In this document: positions 55,546 to 64,000 of the stretch, piece by piece | How the letters are laid out: each line of letters starts with the position of its first letter | Numbering within the stretch: the first letter of the stretch is position 1 | Assembly (NCBI RefSeq): GCF_029227915.1 | Contig: NC_079881.1 | Span: 14,361,501 to 14,425,500 of the forward strand | Length of the DNA stretch: 64,000 bases | DNA from: Hydractinia symbiolongicarpus | Lineage: Eukaryota; Cnidaria; Hydrozoa; Anthoathecata; Hydractiniidae | Reading direction: 5' to 3' | The notes under the pieces: model-generated | What the model was told of the DNA's origin: nothing | The model's database searches: none | What the model saw: only the letters and a program-made list of their open reading frames with translations | Program-made: the position numbers and the translations under genes

Positions 55546-56443
55546 TGAAATTTTGGCGGTTGTGTGACTAAATTATTCGTGAATATCAATTCGCAACTAT
55601 GATTGGTTATAAAAACAATTAAATAATTTGATGATGAATTTGATATTATCAAAACAAAAAGCCATATTGAAATCGGTAAAATTTCTTTTGTTCTTTTGTT
55701 AACATAATTAGCGAAGAAGCACATGCTCGACACTTTTGTAAACAAAAAGAAAAAGTTTATGTCTCGTTTTAAAACGACGTTCTGTTATAAGAAGTTATTT
55801 CTTTAGTTAGAATAAACATTAATCAAAGTGGTATACTCAAGCCTGTAAAAATAGGTTAATATCATGGTTAAACGCTTATTTCCAAACGTATTGTTGAAGT
55901 TTTTAACAGCAATGTTTACCGACTTATATTAGACACACTTTCCATACAAATATCACGTGCCTGCAGCGTGTTACAGTCAGATTTCAATAGAAAAAAGTTA
56001 GCCCCTATTAAAGGAGAATATGGAATTTGATCATTTTTTGCGAAAAAGACTCGGTCAAGCACCTCACGCACTGATTCTTTTAAAATTAAAAACAATAGAA
56101 AATTCAATACATTTAAAGCGTACAGAAATAAAGTTGTTTCTCCTTCCGTATTCTTTCCTCCAAGATGAAAAGAAACAAATAAAATTATAAGTATGTTCTA
56201 TTCTATCTTTCAAAATAAACTACCCTTAGCCATCGATTACAAAGTATCTACTTCTTTAGAACAGTAGAGTCTTCGCATTCTTTCTTTTCGGCTGTGCAAC
56301 AGTTACAGAAGATTTTACCAAAAAAGACACAAGAACCACGTCTTCTTTTTGGTCAGCGTACAATTTTGTTATAAGCTGCATTTTTTTGAATAACATGGTT
56401 CCTCACAGTTTTAGCCATTTTGACGGTTATTTTTTCAGGCTAC
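55546..56443. other. Flank of the transposon; contains an unrecognised minus-strand coding-like frame
   Basis: The minus-strand frame from the inverted-repeat arm runs from about 56164 down to 55916 without a stop (ending LLKSDCNTLQARDICMES). It has protein-like composition but no recognised family, and no ATG at its start. The mirror copy left of the transposon diverges after a dozen codons. It may be a captured gene fragment or part of a larger element. Confidence 0.35.
56132..56164 (-). repeat. Right arm of 33-bp perfect inverted repeat
   Basis: This is the exact inverse of 51797-51829. Homology stops abruptly on the outer side at the CCAAG end. Confidence 0.9.
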
Positions 56444-57526
56444 CCGTAAAAGGCCATATTACACGCTTCAAAGGCCTGTCCACGTACTTAGCAGCGTTCT
56501 TAGAGCCTGGCGCTCAGGAAAACGACATAATACATCGTCGTCCATTGAGGTTGAAAAGACTAGACCGATGGCCGCCCGTCTGGACTCGTGGAACTGCCCG
56601 ATTTACATTTAGTCTTCTTATTGGTCCGTAAAAGGCCATATTGCACGATTTAAAGGCCTGTCTTGGCAGTTAGCAGCGTTCTTAGAGCCTGGCGCTCAGA
56701 AAAACGACTTACGACGACGACTTTATTGAGAGTGGAACGAGTACAGCGATGGCCACTTGTCTAGGCTCGTGGAACCTGGTGGCTCACGTGTAGTCTTCTT
56801 ATTAGAGCGTAAAAGGCCATATTAGACGGTTTAAAGGCCTTTCCACATAGTTGACAACTGGGCCTGGCGCTCAGGAAGACGACCTAATGCATCGTAGACC
56901 ATTGACATTAAAAGGAATAGTTCGATGGCCATTTAGCTAGACTCGTGGAACTCCGTGATTTACGTGTAGTCCCCTTATTAGGTCGAAAAAGGCAATATTA
57001 CACAATTTAAAGGCCTGTCCACGTAGTTAGCAGCGTTCTTAAAGCCTGGAGTCCACGAAAACGCCTTAATACATGGTAGTCCATTGAGATTGGTGGGAAT
57101 AGAGCGATAGCCACATGTCTGGGCTAGTGGAACCACGTGGTTCACGTGTAGTCTCCCTATTAGGCCGTAAAAGGCCATATTAGACGCTTTAAAGGCCTCT
57201 GCACTTAGTTAGCAGCGTTCTTAGAGCCTGGCGCTCCGGAAAACGACTTAATGCTTAGTAGTTTATTGAGATTGGAAGGAATACAGCGATAGCCACTTGT
57301 TTGGGCTCGTGGAATCTCGTGGTTCACGTGTAGTCTCCCTATTAGGCCGTAAAAGGCCATATTAGACGCTTTAAATGCCTGTCCCCATACTTGGCAGCTT
57401 TCTTAGGGCCTGGCGCTCTGGAAAACGACTTAATTCATCGCCGTCCCTTGAGGTTGAAAAGACTAGACCGATGGCCGCCCGTCTGGACTCGTGGAACTGC
57501 CTGATTTACATTTAGTCTCCTTATTG
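56444..57526 (+). repeat. Satellite A: six tandem copies of a ~180-bp unit
   Basis: Unit starts (CCGTAAAAGGCCATATTA or close) are at about 56444, 56626, 56807, 56983, 57165 and 57347. Each unit contains TTTAAAGGCCTGTCC, TAGCAGCGTTCTTAGAGCCT and GGCGCTC, then a GACTCGTGGAA block and ACGTGTAGTC. Copies differ from one another by point changes. Units 1 and 6 share variants (GACTAGACCGATGGCCGCCC) not found in the middle ones. No ORF spans the array convincingly. Confidence 0.9.
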
Positions 57527-58683
57527 GTAAGAGCGTCTGTAATTTGAACAATCGGATAAAGATTCAGAATATATATGTTGAAATCTGATGCCGAAACAGA
57601 TGTTGATGGGATCCCACGGTACTTTTAAAAGTTAGACTTTCCTGAAAGATTTTCATAAGAAATTCTCAATGACATATTCACTTTTTGTTAAAAGTTCATG
57701 TAACCCCACCGTCGTCCCTAAGTTTTTTTACGTCGAAAAATACCCTGGTATCGTTGACCGGATATTGAAATATTATTGGTTTTTACATTTTCGCATAATT
57801 ATTACGACTTTTTTCCTTAGCACTTTTTCAGGTCAAGATTAAAATTGCGCATTGAGCCGTGGTCTATTATATTTGTAAACAACAAAACTTGTTATAAATT
57901 TATTAAAAAACATTTGGTTTTGACTAGTTCATGGTGACGCGTTGTACATTAAGAAAAATAGGGGCAGCTAGGTAACAAGGTTTGTACCTTGTTTAGCACG
58001 TAGTAGGTGATCAAATGCCTAATGTAGACGTGTTGATGACATCTAGCTTTACATATTTTAGCTTGGTATTTTTATACATTTAGCTATTAGCTAGCTAGCT
58101 AGCTTAACTTTTCATAGTAAAATTTGCAAATTTAGAGAGCATTAGAAACTTTATTTCTTTGTTCCTTAATTAAATTTCTTTCAAAAACTTGCAATATTTG
58201 TTTGAAATCGGATTCCCAAAAATACGTATATTTCTTGGCACCCTATTTGCAAATATTTATCAAATATTAACTTAAAATTGATGAATTTATTTAAGAAAAG
58301 AGAATGTAATTATTAAACTTGGGAAAGAAGGGATCTAGTGTCTGAGAAATCCCTGAATTTCATAACTACCTTAACTGTATTCATACAGGGGCAGGTAAAA
58401 TCAACCTACCCGCTGTTAGCTGGCATTCGGTGACTTTTTTTTGATGGGTGTCCTGCAACAGAATTTTATTTTATTTTGAAAGATTTATTTTATTTTCTAT
58501 CTGTGAGATAGTGCGTTCAAAAAATTAGCAAATGTGAAACTGAGTTGTACCAATCAAACATGGTACAAATTTTTATTTAAACCCTAACAAAACACTTAGA
58601 AATATTTCAATAATGAAAATTGTTCTTAATGTTTTTTGCACATGTATCTTTGAAAATTGATATACTGTCAAAATTGATATAAC
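57527..58683. other. Non-coding as far as can be seen
   Basis: Nothing recognised apart from a GCTAGCTAGCTAGCTTA run at 58089-58106 and AT-rich sequence. Confidence 0.3.
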
Positions 58684-59078
58684 AGGGTTCCCATGCCTTC
58701 TCATAACTCCCAAAGTCTCCTTAAATTCCAAAGATCTCCTGAATTCTCCTCAAATGAAATCTAGGTTTTCTTCTCAAATCTCCTAAAAAAAAATTTGAGT
58801 TTTTATATTATTCATTTTGTATCACCACAATTTGTGGTTGCTGTGGCCTGCAAACATTACTTTTTTTTGTTGTGCTTGTATTTTAAGCAAAGTTTCTTAG
58901 TTATCTTTTGTAAGAAAATATTGAAATGCCAGTCTGTGTTCCTTCATTTTTACAAATGCAAGTTTTTCTCCTCAAATCTCCTCAATTTTGTTACCAAAAG
59001 CTCCCTCAAATATCACAAAAATCTCCTTAAAAGTCCTCAAATCTTCTCAAATTCTGTTTTGAAAAAAGATGGGAACTT
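58684..59078. mobile_element. Short MITE, possibly hAT-like, with TCTCCTCAAAT interior repeats
   Basis: The left end is CAGGGTTCCCATGCCTTCTC and the right end GATGGGAACTT, a short inverted match (GGTTCCCAT/ATGGGAAC) resembling hAT termini. The interior repeats TCTCCTCAAATCTCCT-like units about ten times. No target duplication was identified. Confidence 0.45.
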
Positions 59079-60389
59079 AAATTTAAAAGTGTTTTAAAAA
59101 TTAGTTCTCCCAAAAATTCTCTTAGTATACAATAGTTTTGCTCTTTCACATAACAGAATGTTCGAAAACTTTTGTAAGCTATCTGAAGCCTTTTGTAAAC
59201 AAAATATTTTTCTAAAATTTAGCTCATCACAAATTTCAAGATTGCTGAATATTTATGAAGCAAGACTTTAACAATTAAACCAATCATAAAAGACTACTAC
59301 CAATCATAAAAAACTTCATTTCTAATTAATTTAGGACCCGTAACTCCACTAAAGATTTATCTTGATAACAGAGAATTATATACTTCGTTTACATCCAAAT
59401 ATACATCTAAAGCAGGCTGTTATAATCTGAAGATGTCTACATTGTTTTTTATCCATTGGATTCAGAACGCCACAAAATAAAAACTTCCATAAACTGGATT
59501 TGAAATCTAGACTTAAGAAAACCGTCCGGTTTGATCACACATTCGTATTGTATACATACTTTATACTTAAATATTGTATTGATTATGTTTATATATCTTG
59601 TATCTATGGCAATGTTCTTGTTTATATAGACCTGTTGTATAATTTTTTTTTTTACTTGAAAATGGGTGTATGACACTCGAAACGTCGTAAAATGTTGTTT
59701 TAATTTGTACACATACACATGATGTCCAAGTTTTAACATATAATATTGTCAATCGAATTTTAAGTCTCATGTAAAAACAACAAGAACTGAAGCGGTTTGA
59801 ACACTCACACAACACTATGATGATAAATAATTAAAATGTATTTATTAAAATATAAAATATGCAATGATAAAATTTGGTATAAAATATTAAGGCACAAACT
59901 TAGAGAAGGAGATGATAATAAATTGAATCATTTTAAAAGTTGTGACTATTTTTCGATAACTGAGATATGCCTGAAGAGCACACAACTCGAGTCAATTTCG
60001 AACATGATAACGTTGTCAACATATAGTTAATCAAAACAATTATTTCAAGACAATGAACACCCTCATTTGATGCGAGATTTCTCAAAATTCGAATAGATAT
60101 CTACTGATTTCGTTATTGTGGGTATACTATATAAAGCTAGACGATAATAAGAAAACAACAAAAAACGCTGCTACGCAAAAAAAACAACACATAAACAAAA
60201 ACTTTTGGTCAATATAGCGCGCTATTTGTGGTGGCTTTGATTTTGATACTATTCGCGCCCCTTTCAACTTTTCGTTACCACCATGACAGACCGCAGCCCA
60301 TACCAAATCACACATTTCTACGAATGTGTGAAACTACTAACTATCTAACAAAAGTTCTCTTCAGGAAGTACTTGCTAGCTAGCTAAATT
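59079..60389. other. Non-coding; possible Penelope-like 3' end at about 59418-59740
   Basis: AATCTGAAGATGTCTACATT and, 260 bp later, TGACACTCGAAACGTCGTAA resemble a CTGAAGATG...CGAAACGTCG pair that I associate with 3' regions of Penelope-like elements. The evidence is weak. The remaining sequence shows no coding signal. Confidence 0.3.
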
Positions 60390-62882
60390 ATATTTCACTT
60401 TCCGACCAATTTTTGAAATGCGGTGATTACCACTAAAATGCACGATACCTGTAGTTGCCAAAAATGATATCATATTTGATGAGACGTCGAGTGAAAGCAG
60501 TTTGATCGCAGGATACCGAAAATGCGCGAATTGCCGTAAATCCCGGACGAAATGTATATAAGGAAAGTATCCGGCAGTAAACTCACTTTCGGACCGATTT
60601 GAAATTCAGCTTCCTCAACGAAAAGCATGAGACCTGTAGTTTTTAAAAATGTTATAATTTTTGATCAGACGCTGAGTGAAAGCAGTTTGATCGCTGAAAA
60701 CCGAAATTGCGAGAAACCAATGTAGTCGAGTATATATAAAGAAAGGACCTCGCAGTAAATTCACTTCCGGACCGACTTGTAATGCGATTTTTACCACGAA
60801 AACGCATGAGACTTGGAGTTTTTAAAAGTTGTATCATTTTAATCAAATACTGAGTGAAAGCAATTTGATCACTGAAATCCAAAATTGCGAGAATTCCCGT
60901 AAATCCCGGACAAACCGGTGTTGTCGAGTGTAAATAAAGAAAGTATCCTGCAGTAAACTCACTTCTGGACCGATTTCAAATGCGGTTTTCACCCCTGAAA
61001 TGCATACACTTCTAATTTTTAAAATTGGAATTATTTTTGATCAGATGTTTCGTGAAAGCAGTTTGATCGCCGCAACCGAAAAAGCGCGAATTGCCGTAAA
61101 TTCCGGATAACCTGTATAGGCGAATGTTGATAAAGATATTATCCCACCGTAAACTCACTTCCGGACGAATTTGAAATGCAGTTTTCACTATGGAAAAGCA
61201 TCAGATCTGTAGTTTTTAAAAATGGTATCATTTTTGATCGGTCGCTGAGTAAAAGCAATTTGTTCGATAAAAACCGAAATTGTGAGAATTCTCGTAAATC
61301 TCGGGCAAACCGTTATAGTCGGGTGTATGTAAAGAAAATGTCCTTCAGTAAAGTCATTTCCGGATCGATTTTTAATGCGGTTTCCACTACTGAAAAGCAT
61401 AAGACTTGTAGTTTTTAAGAGTGGTATCATTTTTGATCAGACGCTAAGTGAAATGAGTTTGATCGACGGAAACCGAAAATACGTGAATTCTCGTAAATGC
61501 TGCACTCATTCGGTACAGTCGAATGTATATAAAGAAATTATTCCGAGTAAACTCAATTCCGGATAGAATTAAAATGCAGTTTTCACCACGGAAAAGCATG
61601 AGACTTGTATTTTTTAAAAGTGGTATCATTTTTAATCATTTACTGAGTGAAAGCAGTTGGATTCCTGATAATCGAAATTGCGGAAACTTGCGTAAATCCC
61701 GGACAAACCGGTGTAGTCGAGTGTAAATAAGAAAATATCTCGCAGTAAACTTACTTCCGGAGTTTTTAAAAGTGGTATCATTTTTGATCAGATACTCCAG
61801 TGAAAGCAATTTGATCGCTAAAAACATAAATTGCGAGAATTCTCGTAAATCATGGACAAACCCGTGTAGTCGAGTGTAATTAAAGAAATTATCCCGCAGT
61901 AAACTCCAGGACCGAGTTGTAATGCGGTTTTCACCACTGAAAAGCATGTCACTTGTAGGTTTTAAAAGATCTATCATTTTTGATCGGATGATGAGTGAAA
62001 GTAGTTTGATCGCTGGAAACAGAAAATGCGCAAATTGCGTACATCCCGGATGAACTGGTATAGTCAAATTTATATAAAGAAAGTATCCCGCAGTAAACTC
62101 ACTTCCGAACTAATTGGTAATGCAGTTTTCACCACTGAAAGCATGTGAATTCTAGATTTTAAAAATGCTCTCTTTTGTGATGGGACGCTGAGTGAAAGTA
62201 GTTTGATCGCTGGAAACCGAAAATGCTCGAATTCCCGTAAATGCAGCACACAGTCGGTGCACTCAAATATATATATGGAAAGTACTTCAGAATACACCCA
62301 CTTCGTGAGCGTGTTTAGAAATGCAGTTTTCACTACTGAAAAGCATGAGACGTGTAGTTTTTAGAAGTGTAACAATTTTTGATCAGATGCTCTAGCAAAA
62401 GCAGTTTGATCGCCGTAAACCGAAATTGCCAAAATTCTAATAAATCCGGCACACATTTGGTACAACCGAATGTATATATGAGAAGTATTCCAGAATAAAT
62501 TCACTTCTTGCCCGTTTCTTGAAATGCAGTTTTCACCACTAAAAAGCATGAAACTTGTAGTTTTAAAAGTGGTATTATTTTTTATTAGATCCTGAGTGAA
62601 AGTAGATTGACCGCTGGAAACCGAAAATGCGAGGATTCCCGTAAATCCCGTACAAACCAGTGTAGTCGACTGTAAAAAAAGAAAGTATCCCGCAGTAAAC
62701 TCACTTTCGGACCTATTTATAATGCGGTTTTCACCACTGAAAGCATGAGACTTGCAGTTTTTAAAAGTGGTATCATTGTTAATAAGATACTGAGTGAAAG
62801 CATTTTGATCGCTGATAACCGCAATTGCTCGAATCCCCGTAAATCCAGCACACAGTCGGTGCAGTCGAATATATATAAGAGA
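60390..62882 (+). repeat. Satellite B: about 13 tandem copies of a ~190-bp unit
   Basis: Units begin near CTCACTTCCGGACCGATTTG and recur at about 60390, 60583, 60760, 60957, 61154, 61346, 61552, 61749 (internally deleted), 61902, 62097, 62295, 62499 and 62699. Each holds GTTTTCACCACTGAAAAGCA, TTTTTAAAAGTGGTATCATT, TTTTGATCAGACGCTGAGTG, AAAGCAGTTTGATCGC, CGTAAATCCCGGACAAACCG and GTCGAGTGTATATAAAGAAA. Several positions are almost invariant while others vary freely. The minus-strand open frames over the array are by-products. Confidence 0.9.
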
Positions 62883-63146
62883 ATACAAAATGTATGTTCT
62901 GGCGCAGCTCAAAGGGGCACACACACATCATGCCTCAAGTGAGTTACAATTTCCAGCACACTCCCCAGCCACGTAACTGCTGACGTTAGCAAAATGCATT
63001 GAATGTCCTGACCGTGTCAAATGACCGCACCAAAAATGACCGCGCCAGTTTTGAACAGCCGATTTGAAAATCCAAATACGAAAAATAAAGATGAGTTGGT
63101 TTCAAAATGTGCTAGAGCGTCTTATTATTCAACAAATATGGATTGA
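62883..63146. other. Junction between satellite B and the right virus-like element
   Basis: Coding-like sequence resumes from about 63090 in several frames. No terminal repeat was recognised. Confidence 0.35.
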
Positions 63147-63248
63147 GGAGTTGAAAAGGAGCCCAGGCTACTCAAGTATGTTCCAGATCATATCAAGACG
63201 CAGGAAATGTGTAATTGGGTGGTTGAATGGATTCCTACCAATTTGTAG
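63147..63248 (+). pseudogene. KTQEMC-repeat protein fragment
   Basis: The frame VEKEPRLLKYVPDHIKTQEM continues CNWVVEWIPTNL to TAG 63246-63248. LKYVPDHxKTQEMC is a hallmark unit of a repeat-containing protein family abundant in cnidarian mobile elements and related to DUF4116-type repeats of large DNA viruses. Only about one repeat remains. A TGA at 63144 precedes it in frame and further repeat-like residues can be read upstream. Confidence 0.65.
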
Positions 63249-63349
63249 GCCCTAGGTAATAGACCGACAACCAACGGATTGGTAAGTATAGGTTTTAATT
63301 GGTCAAAAGCTAATTAAAACTTCGGCGCTACAGGGCTATCATTAATAAA

Positions 63350-63802
63350 ATGGTACTTTGTTACTGGTGCTGTGTAGAACTGTGCGACAAAAAATGTGTC
63401 AGGTGCCCCATGAGATACAACCCCCCGCAGGTTATTACAAAACATACGACGGAATCTTCATGTCAAGAAAAACATGGCTGCTCATATTGGCGAACACGAA
63501 GGTGAGTACGTGTACGAGGGCTACTTTTGTGGAAATGCGTGCTGCTTGGCTTACGTGGCAGAGCGAAAGGTGTATGACAGCGCCAACGGAATGTCGCTGT
63601 GGTTGTTGAAAAGGCGCTACAAAAGAAGGGCCGCCCCAGACTGGAGACGCCTCGTCAGATTTGGGGGCGATTTGACGGAAAAGGAATTCCTGGCATAGGC
63701 TGGTGCTTTTCAGGGCATGAAAAGACAGATCTGGAAAAGTTGTGGAGCCCTGAGTATCTCATAGCCCCTCAGGGTTATAAGATAAATGGAACAATGCGAT
63801 GA
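63350..63802 (+). pseudogene. Late transcription factor VLTF-2/A1L-like zinc-finger protein, frameshifted
   Basis: ATG 63350 starts a Cys-rich segment (LCYWCCVELCDKKCVRCP, then MRYNPP). After frame changes near 63430-63475 it reads GEYVYEGYFCGNACCLAYV (63504-63560). A basic helix follows, then RFGGDLTEKEFL (about 63657-63692). In a third frame it continues GWCFSGHEKTDLEKLWSPEY to TGA 63800-63802. The CxxC...P-RY...GxFC...CxxAY...FGGxLTxxEF order is that of the VLTF-2-like factors of nucleocytoplasmic large DNA viruses and some Polinton-like elements, which act in late viral transcription. The stop overlaps the next start by 17 nt. Confidence 0.6.
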
Positions 63803-63977
63803 CTGCGAACGCGTACTTGACGAGTACGACAGATGTAAATGCGGACAAAGGCTCATGTTAAAGGCTAAAATGCTATGTTGGTACTGCTACCAGTAGTGTA
63901 TCACGTATAACGGAGGTAGTTGCGCATGTGCAAGGAACGATAGAAGCAATCCTCAGACCTTGTTGAAATTTCAATAA
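63786..63977 (+). pseudogene. Cys-rich zinc-ribbon protein, premature stop
   Basis: ATG 63786 opens MEQCDDCERVLDEYDRCKCG, then KAKMLCWYCYQ and TAG (63894-63896). Beyond the stop the same frame continues ITYNGGSCACARND to TAA 63975-63977, matching the tail of the left-window gene at 4772-4977. Its start overlaps the end of the previous gene by 17 nt. Ligand pairs CxxC, CxC, CxxC and CxC are all retained. Function is unknown; nucleic-acid binding is the plausible role. Confidence 0.65.
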
Positions 63978-63979
63978 AG

Positions 63980-64000
63980 ATGCTTTCGGAGCTGAGCTCA
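63980..64000 (+). CDS. Start of a further virus-like gene (cut by window end)
   Basis: ATG 63980, three bases after the previous stop, opens MLSELSS. It sits where the left element begins the gene at 4785 (MLQFENEL). Too little is present for any identification. Confidence 0.35.

Larger units (their letters stand above)
63090..64000 (+). mobile_element. Second virus-like element (right-window copy, truncated by window end)
   Basis: It contains a KTQEMC-repeat fragment, a late-transcription-factor-like zinc-finger gene, a zinc-ribbon gene shared with the left element and the first codons of a further gene, all plus strand. Gene order around the zinc ribbon matches the left element (zinc ribbon followed by a gene starting M-L). 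The upstream neighbours differ. Each readable gene carries lesions. Confidence 0.72.

Noticed and set aside
57540-58680. Possible exon in AT-rich intergenic DNA
   Set aside because: No frame longer than about 60 codons with protein-like composition or splice signals was found.
60390-62882. CRISPR-like array
   Set aside because: Units are about 190 bp, contiguous, without spacers, in a eukaryotic context: a satellite.
61636-62924. Open frames of 143 and 187 codons on the minus strand
   Set aside because: They follow the satellite period and consist of repeated peptide blocks shared unit by unit, with no sign of selection for coding.
1-64000. One giant integrated virus spanning the window
   Set aside because: The zinc-ribbon gene occurs once at each end in different gene contexts, and the interior is host gene plus unrelated transposons. 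Two separate elements fit better.

Overview
The window reads as AT-rich animal (metazoan) nuclear DNA, most probably from a cnidarian. One clear host gene is visible, an RNA polymerase I/III AC19 subunit (POLR1D/RPAC2 type) at 50972-51391. Nearly everything else is layered mobile DNA. The cnidarian assignment rests on recognising several repeat families common in cnidarian genomes (family-B polymerase element, KTQEMC-repeat proteins, CFDP2-type LINE, SWIM/YqaJ plus THAP/DDE transposons). It is an inference, not something proven from this window.

Layout: (1) 1-5.2 kb is one end of a decayed Polinton-like or virus-like element: family-B DNA polymerase on the minus strand, two plus-strand genes, then three short overlapping minus-strand genes. 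(2) 5.2-8.3 kb holds repeats and a 762-bp MITE with TAA target duplications. (3) 8.9-12 kb is a decayed RTE-like LINE. (4) 13.5-19.7 kb carries a decayed repeat-family ORF, an unrecognised spliced minus-strand gene and a broken SWIM-YqaJ gene with introns. (5) 20.64-28.93 kb is a head-to-tail array of six non-autonomous Helitrons. (6) 30.8-34.4 kb has a Penelope-like fragment, a tRNA-derived SINE and a miniature PIF/Harbinger element. (7) 40.1-45.6 kb is an autonomous Helitron relic interrupted by a CR1/L2-like LINE, which is itself interrupted by a MITE. (8) 46.6-50.1 kb is a dead ISL2EU-like transposon with convergent SAP/SWIM/YqaJ and THAP/DDE genes. (9) 50.97-51.39 kb is POLR1D. (10) 51.9-55.5 kb is a second ISL2EU-like transposon with both genes open, inside a larger perfect inverted repeat. 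(11) 56.4-57.5 kb and 60.4-62.9 kb are two unrelated satellite arrays with periods near 180 and 190 bp. (12) 63.1-64.0 kb is the start of another virus-like element sharing a zinc-ribbon gene with the left one.

Functional links: in both ISL2EU-like elements a nuclease-like YqaJ protein with a SWIM zinc finger converges on a THAP-domain DDE transposase, so they probably work as a two-gene transposition module. In the virus-like elements the short genes overlap or abut, as in compact viral genomes, but all but one of the readable genes are broken. The most unusual structural signal is the gapless Helitron array, which fits rolling-circle amplification or repeated insertion at a Helitron end.

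Limits: all family calls come from motif recognition without database searches. Frameshifts could be sequencing errors in some cases. Coordinates of repeat edges are approximate unless a target duplication or conserved terminus is named.
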